Assembly: GCA_947306315.1 (NCBI GenBank) | Contig: CAMZGF010000020.1 | Location: 1-11,595 of the forward strand | DNA: 11,595 nt | Source: an uncultured Candidatus Saccharibacteria bacterium | Lineage (GTDB): Bacteria; Patescibacteriota; Saccharimonadia; Saccharimonadales; Saccharimonadaceae | Direction of reading: 5' to 3' | In this document: one piece after another, positions 5,722-11,595 of the stretch | Position numbering within the stretch: position 1 is the first letter of the stretch | Layout of the letters: the number at the start of each line of letters is the position of its first letter | Made by a program: the position numbers and the translations under genes | The notes under the pieces: model-generated | Told to the model about the DNA's origin: nothing | Database searches by the model: none | The model's input: only the letters and a program-made list of their open reading frames with translations

Positions 5722-6330
5722 TTAATTATATTCGCCTGATCTAATCTTCTTTTTGGCGATTAACATCAACTTTTCGATATCTTCATATTCAATTGCTTCG
5801 AGGGCGTCATTGAATTTGAACCATCTAATTCCATTCATCCATTTTTCTTTAGTTGGCGTCTCTGATTTATCAACTGCGCGAACTAGATAGACCTGGGTCG
5901 TCATGAGGACTAACCTGTCAAGGCGACGATATTTAAAATGGATCTTACCCAGCCACGTCAATACTTGAATATGCTGGAGACCAGCTTCTTCGCCGATTTC
6001 GCGAATTGCAGTCTGTTTTGCCGTTTCGCCCTGCTCAATATGTCCCTTTGGAATCGTCCAGCGGTTTTTGCTATCTTGAATCAAAAGAATCTCGATATCT
6101 TTTTGGTCTGGAGCCATCCTAAAGACAATACCACCTGAGGTTGGCTCACGAACAATTTCTTGGATTGCAGGTTTTTTACGAAAAATTTTCGAATGAATTT
6201 TAGAAAAAGCTGACTCTTCGTGTTTTTCTGACGATGTCTCTGATGCTCTACGCGTTAGTCTCTTCGGACTCTGCTTCTTTTGCATCTTCGGACTTCTTGG
6301 AGTCTGATTTTGCATCTTTCTTACCTTCAT
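5722..6330 (-). CDS. NUDIX hydrolase with basic N-terminal tail
   Basis: This is a NUDIX-family pyrophosphohydrolase, acting on a nucleoside diphosphate linked to another group. The NUDIX box is complete and matches the consensus at 96-118: G96, then E102, then REIGEEAGL (110-118), with the metal-binding glutamates E111, E114 and E115. The fold starts near residue 63 (TSGGIVFRM). Residues 1-55 are basic and probably disordered, and overlap nusB in another frame by 83 bases. The ATG at 6330 is preceded by AGGAG; the in-frame ATG at 6315 is an alternative. Translation is likely coupled to nusB. The real substrate (MutT-like, dinucleoside polyphosphate or RNA cap) cannot be told from sequence. 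Placement between nusB and rnc is only suggestive of a link with RNA metabolism. Confidence 0.9.
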   Translation of the reverse strand: MKVRKMQNQTPRSPKMQKKQSPKRLTRRASETSSEKHEESAFSKIHSKIFRKKPAIQEIVREPTSGGIVFRMAPDQKDIEILLIQDSKNRWTIPKGHIEQGETAKQTAIREIGEEAGLQHIQVLTWLGKIHFKYRRLDRLVLMTTQVYLVRAVDKSETPTKEKWMNGIRWFKFNDALEAIEYEDIEKLMLIAKKKIRSGEYN

Positions 6331-6760
6331 CTTCTCCTAGTCCAAGCTCTTTAAACGCAGTTCCAAGCACACCATTAATGAATTTTGATGAATTATCTGA
6401 GCCAAAAGCTTTAGCGAGCTCAACAGCTTCGTTAATTGCAACTTTTGGTGGAACTTTTCTACTCTCGAGTTCAAAAAGACCAATGCGAAGGACATTGCGG
6501 TCGATTGCTGCAATTGTGTCAATTGGCCATTCTGGCGCGAGTGGACGAAGCTCTTCGTCGAGCTTCTTCATATTGTCGACGATACCTTTACTGAGACTAT
6601 AAACAAACTCTGTATCGCCGAGAGCTTTAGCATAGGGTTCAATATTTTTAGCGACAATTGTATCGATATCGGCTGTGGCGTCGCCCGCCTTCAAGCGGAA
6701 CTCGTATTCATACAAGCTCTGCAAAGATATAATTCTGCCTAAGTGCCGATTACTTGCCAT
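6248..6760 (-). CDS. nusB: transcription antitermination factor NusB with acidic tail
   Basis: NusB binds boxA RNA together with S10 (NusE) to promote antitermination and proper synthesis of rRNA. The helical fold spans residues 5-139: HLGRIISLQSLYEYEF at the N-terminus, AIDRNVLRIGLFEL (85-98), and the family hallmark PPKVAINEAVELAKAFG (104-120) followed by SSKFINGVLG. The family length is about 130-145 residues. Here an acidic, Lys/Ser/Glu-rich tail (about 142-170) follows, encoded by the bases that also encode the start of the NUDIX protein. The start ATG overlaps the rpmF stop (TAATG), so translation is probably coupled. No separate strong Shine-Dalgarno is seen. The stop is TAG. Confidence 0.96.
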   Translation of the reverse strand: MASNRHLGRIISLQSLYEYEFRLKAGDATADIDTIVAKNIEPYAKALGDTEFVYSLSKGIVDNMKKLDEELRPLAPEWPIDTIAAIDRNVLRIGLFELESRKVPPKVAINEAVELAKAFGSDNSSKFINGVLGTAFKELGLGEDEGKKDAKSDSKKSEDAKEAESEETNA

Positions 6761-6945
6761 TATTTACCGCTTTTCTTTTCTTCTTTTACTTTAACGGTTT
6801 TGACCTTGACATTAGGGGTCGTTTTAGCTGTCTCAAAAGCTTTGACAGGTGATTTTTTGTTAACCATACGAGCAAGCTTCAAACGAAGATGTGAACGACG
6901 AAGGCCGGTCTTGCGTGGGCTGCTCTGTTTTTTAGGTTCAGGCAT
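6760..6945 (-). CDS. rpmF: 50S ribosomal protein L32, zinc-less form
   Basis: L32 is a small protein of the large ribosomal subunit, near the exit-tunnel region. The family start is clear: MPEPKKQSS, then RKTGLRRSHLRLKLARMV (residues 11-28), matching the PKxxxS...RRxH pattern. The length of 61 is normal. The C-terminal half lacks the cysteine pairs of zinc-binding L32 and is instead lysine- and valine-rich (KVKTVKVKEEKK). An AAAGGAG Shine-Dalgarno lies 7 bases before the ATG. The TAA stop overlaps the nusB start. Because the protein is short and lacks the cysteines, the call rests on the N-terminal half. Confidence 0.88.
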   Translation of the reverse strand: MPEPKKQSSPRKTGLRRSHLRLKLARMVNKKSPVKAFETAKTTPNVKVKTVKVKEEKKSGK

Positions 6946-6980
6946 TTAAATGCTCCTTTTATTAATACATAATTTTAACT

Positions 6981-7009
6981 ATAATATCACTTTTCTGATT
7001 GATTTTCAA
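6981..7009 (-). promoter_or_regulatory. rpmF-nusB operon promoter
   Basis: On the minus strand TTGAAA (7004-7009), a 17-base spacer and TATTAT (6981-6986) are aligned, with TG at the extended -10 position. That TG belongs to the TGA stop codon of the upstream unknown gene, so the promoter straddles its 3' end. Confidence 0.82.
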
Positions 7010-7820
7010 GGGGAATTCGCGAGTTTTTAATCTTAAATCTCAAATACTTCACAATTCCATCATAATATTCATCAGTAGAGACAGCAAGAGTGCCTATTAG
7101 AGCCGATGTTGGGTCGAACATCTTCTTGCCAATTTCAGTGTTACTACTATCGAAGGTCTCTGCGATCCTGAAAAATGTTGTTGTCAGAGCACCTTCATGG
7201 TCTGATTGGACTAGATTTAGCTTCTTGCGATTATCTTCATCGTTAGGGTTTTCAGAGTAACTAATCACCGCCTCAGCTAGCCTTACCGCATAATTTTCAG
7301 AATCATCACCTATATTCCTGAGGCACGAAGCAATCATAAGGTCATTTTTAGAGCCATCAACAGAAAAAGTCTTTGCAATCTCATCAATTTTGTCAGCAGT
7401 CTGCGTTCCTTCGCGTCTTGCACTTTGACGGAATAGGTCTCTAGCGTCTTCTACCTTCTCAATATCTCGTACTTCATTTTTAAAAGCCGGCGGGAACATT
7501 GCGTTGGCATACGCGAACAGTCCTTCGAGAGTCGCTCTTCCTGTTAAACGTTTCGAAGAGATAAAACCATCAAAATTTTCTTCCAGTCTCTTTGAGAATG
7601 GATGGTCAGCATCTTTCATGATACTACATAGCTCTTGGCCGACATTTGAGATAGTATTTACGCGTCCGTCTACAGTAGAATATAGTTCGTCTTGAAGTGA
7701 GCGTTCATTCTGCTCATATTCTCGTTCTTCTATAGGTTTTTCACTAGATAAAACATCCCAATCAGAAGCAGCCGAGTTTGGCGCTTCTTCATCAGAAAGA
7801 TGTTCTAGATTATTAACCAT
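6987..7820 (-). CDS. hypothetical protein, acidic, predicted leaderless
   Basis: I do not recognise a family for this 277-residue protein. The first 45 residues or so are acidic and polar, probably disordered. The rest appears mainly alpha-helical (for example TLEGLFAYANAMFPPAFKNE and NYAVRLAEAVISYSE) and ends in a basic KYLRFKIKN stretch. It shows no signal peptide, membrane span or known catalytic motif. The start chosen is ATG at 7818-7820; a TTG two codons earlier is also in frame. TATAAT ends 7 bases before this ATG and there is no Shine-Dalgarno, so the message should be leaderless. It lies between leuS and rpmF with no terminator on either side. Its TGA stop supplies part of the rpmF promoter. 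Confidence 0.78.
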   Translation of the reverse strand: MVNNLEHLSDEEAPNSAASDWDVLSSEKPIEEREYEQNERSLQDELYSTVDGRVNTISNVGQELCSIMKDADHPFSKRLEENFDGFISSKRLTGRATLEGLFAYANAMFPPAFKNEVRDIEKVEDARDLFRQSARREGTQTADKIDEIAKTFSVDGSKNDLMIASCLRNIGDDSENYAVRLAEAVISYSENPNDEDNRKKLNLVQSDHEGALTTTFFRIAETFDSSNTEIGKKMFDPTSALIGTLAVSTDEYYDGIVKYLRFKIKNSRIPLENQSEK

Positions 7821-7827
7821 TACCAAT

Positions 7828-7856
7828 ATTATAGCATTAAGCTACAATATTGACGA
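7828..7856 (-). promoter_or_regulatory. promoter of the 277-residue unknown gene
   Basis: On the minus strand TCGTCA (7851-7856, 4 of 6 consensus), a 17-base spacer and a perfect TATAAT (7828-7833) are aligned, with TG at the extended -10 position. The leuS TAA stop directly precedes TGCTATAAT. The ATG begins 8 bases after the last base of the -10, so transcription should start at or next to it. Confidence 0.75.
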
Positions 7857-10236
7857 GTTTAACCTTTGGAAGGACAATAACACGCTTTGGCTCGCCTGAA
7901 ACGAATTTCTGGACGTTTTCGTCAGCGAGAGCAAGGGTTTTAAGTTTTTCTTCGTCATTAAGGTCATCTGCTGCGACTTCGAGTTTTGCACGAAGTTTAC
8001 CATTAACCTGAACTACAACCTCGACAGTATCTGAAACGAGAGCTTTCTCATCCCAAGTTGGCCATTCATCATCACTATTAAGCTCTTCGAGCATTTCTGA
8101 TGCGAGATGTGGAGCAAATGGCTTCAAAAGCTTAGCAAGAACGATGAGATCTTCTTTATTTGCGCCATTCTTGTAAAGCTCATTAACGAATTCCATGAGC
8201 GCTGCAACAGCAGTATTGAAACCTGCACGGTGGAAGTCTTCAGTAACCTTCTTTGCGGTCTTATTACGGATAACGATGTTAGTTTTCTCGTCAGCTTCTT
8301 TTTCTGGATTGAAGACGAGGTTGTAACAGCGGTTAAGGAAGCGATAAACGCCACCAATTGCCTTTGTGCTCCATGCAGCATCTTCGTTATATGGACCAAT
8401 GAAGAGTTCGTAGGTACGGAGAGTATCTGCGCCATAACCAGAGTTAATTACGTCGAGTGGGTCGATGACGTTGCCTTTAGACTTCGACATCTTCTTGCCG
8501 TCTGGGGCGTTGATGTAGCCGTTATAAAGAAGGCGTTTGACTGGTTCTCTAAATGGGAGATAGCCGAGATCTGCGAAGAATTTACACCAGAAGCGGACAT
8601 AGAGAAGGTGAGCAACGGCGTGGTCGCCACCGCAATAAACGTCGGTTGGTGCCCAGTATTTTATTTCTTCAGGATCCCAAGCTGCGGTTTCGCAATCTGG
8701 AGAGACATAGCGCCAGAGGTACCATGATGAACATGCATAGCCATCGAGAGTATCAGTCTCGCGGGTCATTTCTTCGCCGTTGATTGTGACCTTGAGCCAG
8801 TCTTTTGCCTTAGCAAGAGCTGAGCGGCCAGTTGAATCTGGTTTATAGTCTTCAACTTCTGGGTGGATTACTGGGAGTTGATCCTCAGGAATTGCGTGTG
8901 GATTACCGTCTTTATCGTAAGCGATAGGGATTGGACAACCCCAATAGCGCTGACGTGAAATAAGCCAGTCGCGCATCTTATAAGTAACACGTGATTTACC
9001 AATGCCTTGCTCCTCAAGCCAGTGAATAATGCCTTCACGAGCATCAGCTGATGCGACACCATTAAAGCGGTCTGAATTAATTAGTTTTCCTTCACCGTGG
9101 TAGCATTTCTCGGTTTCGCCTTCTGGCTTCTCAATTACTTCAATTACAGGGAGTTCAAACTTGTTTGCAAATTCAAAGTCACGCTCATCATGAGCTGGAA
9201 CAGCCATGATTGCGCCTTCACCATAGCCCATGAGGACATAGTCAGAAACCCAAATTGGAATATTCTTACCAGTTGCTGGGTTAACTGCGTAAGCACCAGT
9301 GAATACACCAGTCTTTTCTTTATTCTCTTGGCGTTCAATTTCAGATTTTTTAATAGCTTCTTTGCAGTAGTCGAGGACTTTTTCCTTGCATGATTCGCTC
9401 ATGATTTTTGCAATCATTGGATGCTCAGGTGCAAGTACAAGGAATGTTGCGCCAAAAAGTGTGTCTGGACGAGTTGTGAAGACTTTAATAAACTGATTGT
9501 CATCATTATCAACCTTGAATGAAATTTCTGCACCTTCGCTTCGTCCAATCCAGTTCTTCTGTGCAGTCTTAATTTTTTCTGGCCAGTCGAGTGAATCAAC
9601 TTCATCAAGAAGTTCATCAGCATACTCAGTGATCTTAAAGAACCACTGCTTCATCTTCTTCTTTTCAACTTCAGTACCACAGCGCCAGCAGTGGCCATTT
9701 TCAACCTGTTCATTTGCGAGAACGGTTTGGTCAACTGGACACCACCATTGGTATGATTCTTTTTGATATGCGAGGCCTTTTTCGAAGAGTTTCAAGAAAC
9801 ACCACTGAGTCCATTTATAATACTTTGGATCTGATGTATTAATTTCGCGAGACCAGTCGATTGCAAAACCGAGACGTTTTGCCTGTTTACGGAAGTTATC
9901 GATGTTTTGTTTAGTTGCTACCTCTGGAGAAATACCAGTTTTAATTGCGTAGTTTTCAGCTGGAAGACCGAAGGTATCATAACCAAATGGGCGAAGAACA
10001 TTAAGTTTTTGTTGAGTATAGAAACGTGCCATCGCGTCAACGATAGAAAAGTTACGGACGTGACCAACGTGAAGGCCAGCGCCTGATGGATATGGGAACA
10101 TTTCGGCAAGGAACATCTTTTGAACATTCTCGCCATCTTCCTTGGCTTCTTTCGAAGTTTTAGCCTTAAAAGCCTCTGTTTCTTCCCAAATCTTTTGCCA
10201 TTTTTCTTCAATTTCAATTGGATTGTATTTTTTCAT
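7837..10236 (-). CDS. leuS: leucyl-tRNA synthetase
   Basis: This class I aminoacyl-tRNA synthetase attaches leucine to tRNA-Leu. With the ATG at 10234-10236 it has 799 residues. The HIGH-type motif is HVGH (56-59) within FPYPSGAGLHVGH. A CxxC-type WCPVDQ...CWRC segment lies at about 166-187. The CP1 editing domain has TTRPDTLFG (254-262) and the discriminating aspartates in PAHDERD (347-353). KKMSKSKGN (581-589) is the ATP-binding KMSKS loop. The C-terminus (VNGKLRAKLEV) matches bacterial LeuRS. An ATG 36 bases further upstream is open but overlaps the methyltransferase gene. The chosen start has GAGGA at good spacing and begins 4 bases after that gene's stop, giving a two-gene operon. The editing-site glycine segment is GYGEG where many homologues have GYGTG. 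Confidence 0.98.
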   Translation of the reverse strand: MKKYNPIEIEEKWQKIWEETEAFKAKTSKEAKEDGENVQKMFLAEMFPYPSGAGLHVGHVRNFSIVDAMARFYTQQKLNVLRPFGYDTFGLPAENYAIKTGISPEVATKQNIDNFRKQAKRLGFAIDWSREINTSDPKYYKWTQWCFLKLFEKGLAYQKESYQWWCPVDQTVLANEQVENGHCWRCGTEVEKKKMKQWFFKITEYADELLDEVDSLDWPEKIKTAQKNWIGRSEGAEISFKVDNDDNQFIKVFTTRPDTLFGATFLVLAPEHPMIAKIMSESCKEKVLDYCKEAIKKSEIERQENKEKTGVFTGAYAVNPATGKNIPIWVSDYVLMGYGEGAIMAVPAHDERDFEFANKFELPVIEVIEKPEGETEKCYHGEGKLINSDRFNGVASADAREGIIHWLEEQGIGKSRVTYKMRDWLISRQRYWGCPIPIAYDKDGNPHAIPEDQLPVIHPEVEDYKPDSTGRSALAKAKDWLKVTINGEEMTRETDTLDGYACSSWYLWRYVSPDCETAAWDPEEIKYWAPTDVYCGGDHAVAHLLYVRFWCKFFADLGYLPFREPVKRLLYNGYINAPDGKKMSKSKGNVIDPLDVINSGYGADTLRTYELFIGPYNEDAAWSTKAIGGVYRFLNRCYNLVFNPEKEADEKTNIVIRNKTAKKVTEDFHRAGFNTAVAALMEFVNELYKNGANKEDLIVLAKLLKPFAPHLASEMLEELNSDDEWPTWDEKALVSDTVEVVVQVNGKLRAKLEVAADDLNDEEKLKTLALADENVQKFVSGEPKRVIVLPKVKLVNIVA

Positions 10237-10240
10237 TTTC

Positions 10241-10768
10241 TTATTCCTCGCATAAAAGTTTATATAGTGCAATTCCGGTTGCGACCGAGACGTTGAAACT
10301 TTCTTTTCGTCCTTTCATTGGGATTTCCAGGAAGACGTCGATTAGGTCATATAGATCATCTTGAATTCCGGATACTTCTTCTCCAAGCAGCAGAACAGTT
10401 TTACTCCCGAAGGTCGCAGCACGCCCCAGGGCGGTTTGCAGCTCTGGGGAATTCAGTTTTTTCAGTCTTCTATCTTTAATGTTATTCTCAAGACCAATAA
10501 TGCGATATTTATCCTTCTTTAATGTTTCAAGAATTTCCCTAATATTGCCACTATATTCAGTTGGAACCATTTCCTCTGCACCAAGCGCAGTTTTATGAAT
10601 TGCCTCTTTAATCTTCTCTTTAATATGGGGGAGATATGTTGGATTATCTACACATGGAGTGTAACCGGTAAAGAAAACTTTTTGCACACCAAAACCTTCG
10701 GCGGTGCGTAAAATTGAACCGACATTGTAAAGTGAACGAATATTATGAACCACAACAACAGTCTTCAT
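10241..10768 (-). CDS. SPOUT (TrmH/SpoU) family RNA 2'-O-methyltransferase
   Basis: This belongs to the knotted SPOUT superfamily, which transfers methyl from S-adenosylmethionine to a ribose 2'-OH in tRNA or rRNA. Motif 1 is NIRSLYNVGSILRTAEGFGV (9-28), with N15 and R21. Motif 2 is LLLGEEVSGI (126-135), and motif 3 is IPMKGRKESFNVSVA (149-163). At 175 residues it is a minimal catalytic domain without the extra N-terminal RNA-binding domain of many rRNA enzymes, so a tRNA target is somewhat more likely. The exact nucleotide is unknown and no gene symbol is assigned. The ATG lies 8 bases after TATAAT with no proper Shine-Dalgarno, predicting a leaderless or near-leaderless message. It is divergent from the LOG gene and cotranscribed with leuS. 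Confidence 0.9.
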   Translation of the reverse strand: MKTVVVVHNIRSLYNVGSILRTAEGFGVQKVFFTGYTPCVDNPTYLPHIKEKIKEAIHKTALGAEEMVPTEYSGNIREILETLKKDKYRIIGLENNIKDRRLKKLNSPELQTALGRAATFGSKTVLLLGEEVSGIQDDLYDLIDVFLEIPMKGRKESFNVSVATGIALYKLLCEE

Positions 10769-10776
10769 TACCTGTT

Positions 10777-10805
10777 ATTATAACATATTTTTATCTTTTT
10801 GTATC
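10777..10805 (-). promoter_or_regulatory. trmH-type gene promoter
   Basis: The minus strand carries TGTTATAAT, an extended -10 with perfect TATAAT (10777-10782). The -35 position at 17 bases (10800-10805) reads GATACA, matching half of the consensus. The expected start falls within a base or two of the ATG at 10768. Confidence 0.72.
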
Positions 10806-10819
10806 TAATGTGATACAAT
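10791..10819 (+). promoter_or_regulatory. LOG gene promoter
   Basis: The plus strand carries TGATACAAT: a TG and the -10 TACAAT (10814-10819). The -35 at 17 bases is a poor TTATCT (10791-10796). A start 7 bases after the -10 coincides with the A of the ATG at 10826. Confidence 0.68.
10799..10818. promoter_or_regulatory. candidate operator: perfect 7-bp dyad between divergent promoters
   Basis: TTGTATC (10799-10805) and GATACAA (10812-10818) form a perfect inverted repeat around a 6-base AT-rich centre. The dyad covers the -10 of the LOG promoter and the -35 of the methyltransferase promoter. A protein bound there could control both genes. No regulator gene is visible in the window. Confidence 0.45.
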
Positions 10820-10825
10820 ATGCTT

Positions 10826-11542
10826 ATGGATAAAAATGTAGAAGTATTTACTGAAAACCTCATCAATTATGGACTCGTCGAAGAAGATGTCAAACGTTCT
10901 CTAAAATACGCGAGTGATCTTGGCCGTGGACTTAAAATGCTTCGAACTTTTTCTCAAGGCGTCACAATCTTTGGATCTGCACGTTTACCAGAGGATAATA
11001 AGTATTATGTAATTGCACGTGAACTAGGTAGAAGGCTTGCTGAAAACGGTCACGCCGTTATTACTGGTGGTGGTCCTGGAATTATGGAGGCTGCGAACCG
11101 TGGTGCTTTTGAATATGGTGGACGTTCAGTTGGTTTAAATATTTCGCTCGATCATGAGCAATTCCCTAACCCATATCTTACCGATACAATGGAATTCCAC
11201 TATTTCTTTTCAAGAAAAGTGATGCTTGTCATGGCTTCCAAAGCATTTGTTTTCTTCCCTGGCGGGTTTGGAACTATGGATGAACTTTCAGAGGTTTTGA
11301 TTCTTGAGCAAGAAGATAAGATGCCAAAACAGCCAATCTTCCTTTATGGTAAGAGTTTCTGGAGGCCATTTTATAAGGTCTGGGAAAAGAAGATGCTTAC
11401 TAATGGTTTAATAAAAGCAAAAGATATGAAACTCGTCACAATAACCGATGATATTAGAGATATCATAAAGGCTGCAAACAAGCAAGGCCATATGAAAGTT
11501 GATGAGAATATCTACGACGATTACTACGCTAATAAAAGATAA
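10826..11542 (+). CDS. LOG-family protein (nucleotide phosphoribohydrolase type)
   Basis: Members of the LOG (lysine decarboxylase-like) family hydrolyse nucleoside 5'-monophosphates, some cytokinin forms, to base and ribose phosphate; the older lysine decarboxylase label is misleading. The nucleotide-binding fold is seen as GVTIFGSAR (45-53), GGGPGIMEAANRGA (81-94) and the signature PGGFGTMDE (145-153), with the HYFFSRKVMLV helix between. The length of 239 residues fits the longer bacterial subgroup. An in-frame ATG at 10820 lies directly against the -10 and would not be transcribed in full, so the second ATG (10826), at the predicted transcription start, is chosen. There is no Shine-Dalgarno for either. 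It is the only plus-strand gene and ends in a terminator. The physiological substrate is unknown. Confidence 0.9.
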   Translation: MDKNVEVFTENLINYGLVEEDVKRSLKYASDLGRGLKMLRTFSQGVTIFGSARLPEDNKYYVIARELGRRLAENGHAVITGGGPGIMEAANRGAFEYGGRSVGLNISLDHEQFPNPYLTDTMEFHYFFSRKVMLVMASKAFVFFPGGFGTMDELSEVLILEQEDKMPKQPIFLYGKSFWRPFYKVWEKKMLTNGLIKAKDMKLVTITDDIRDIIKAANKQGHMKVDENIYDDYYANKR

Positions 11543-11559
11543 GTAATACACATAAATGG

Positions 11560-11588
11560 AAAACCCCGGACGCGAAGTCCGGGGTTTT
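11560..11588 (+). terminator. LOG gene terminator
   Basis: AAAACCCCGGAC and GTCCGGGGTTTT form a perfect 12-bp stem around a GCGAA loop, ending in four T's. It lies 17 bases after the stop codon. The A/T-symmetric arms could also act on transcripts from the other side. Confidence 0.88.
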
Positions 11589-11595
11589 GGTAGGA

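Noticed and set aside
5725..5730. TATAAT on the minus strand before rnc
   Set aside because: It lies in the last codons of the NUDIX gene, with no -35 match and no extended -10 TG. rnc is more simply read from upstream.
3914..7820. The two unknown genes as parts of a defence or toxin-antitoxin system
   Set aside because: They are unlinked (over 2 kb apart), lie among housekeeping genes, show no effector motif and are not flanked by mobile DNA. The sequence does not support it.
8107..8727. 206-codon open frame on the plus strand
   Set aside because: It lies wholly inside leuS on the opposite strand, has no Shine-Dalgarno or promoter, and its translation resembles no protein. It is a codon-usage shadow.
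10237..10272. Upstream ATG adding 12 residues to leucyl-tRNA synthetase
   Set aside because: It overlaps the methyltransferase gene. The ATG at 10236 has a good GAGGA and matches the usual N-terminus of the family.
10820..10825. First ATG of the LOG frame as translation start
   Set aside because: It directly follows the -10 hexamer, so the transcript would begin after it. The ATG at 10826 fits the predicted start.
1..11595. Search for CRISPR arrays, tRNA or rRNA genes, insertion sequences and attachment sites
   Set aside because: No regularly spaced long repeats, cloverleaf with a GTTC-type arm, transposase or terminal inverted repeats were found by eye on either strand.

Overview
The window is almost entirely bacterial housekeeping sequence. 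It is moderately AT-rich and compactly packed. All genes except the last lie on the minus strand. TAA, TAG and TGA all end genes here, so the standard bacterial code fits. Several features point, by inference and not proof, to a Patescibacteria/CPR lineage, most likely Candidatus Saccharibacteria (TM7): a zinc-less L32, S16, KhpA and NusB with long charged tails, rpoB not preceded by rplJ-rplL, and very short intergenic spaces.

Layout along the + coordinate, with genes read right to left. At 1-2463 is the first 821 codons of rpoB, cut by the window edge. At 2464-2905 is a gene-free rpoB leader with tandem promoter candidates, three copies of an A-tract box, an internal terminator-like hairpin and further RNA structure. 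khpA (2906-3325) and rpsP (3441-3821) follow, each with its own promoter and intrinsic terminator. An unknown charged protein (3914-4723) has the strongest expression signals in the window. Next comes the cluster rpmF - nusB - NUDIX hydrolase - rnc (6945 down to 4797), then a second unknown protein (6987-7820), then trmH-type methyltransferase - leuS (10768 down to 7837). On the plus strand a LOG-family gene (10826-11542) diverges from the methyltransferase gene and ends in a terminator.

Most of the known genes serve RNA synthesis, RNA maturation or translation: RNA polymerase beta, NusB, RNase III, S16, L32, KhpA, LeuRS and a SPOUT RNA methyltransferase. No terminator is visible between trmH (10768) and the hairpin at 3882-3910, so promoters near the ends of upstream genes probably add to read-through transcription.

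I found no mobile element, CRISPR array, tRNA, rRNA or recognisable defence system. The observations most worth checking are three genes whose promoters predict leaderless mRNAs, a perfect dyad between the divergent methyltransferase and LOG genes, the rpoB leader, a stem-loop just upstream of rnc, and the two unknown genes.
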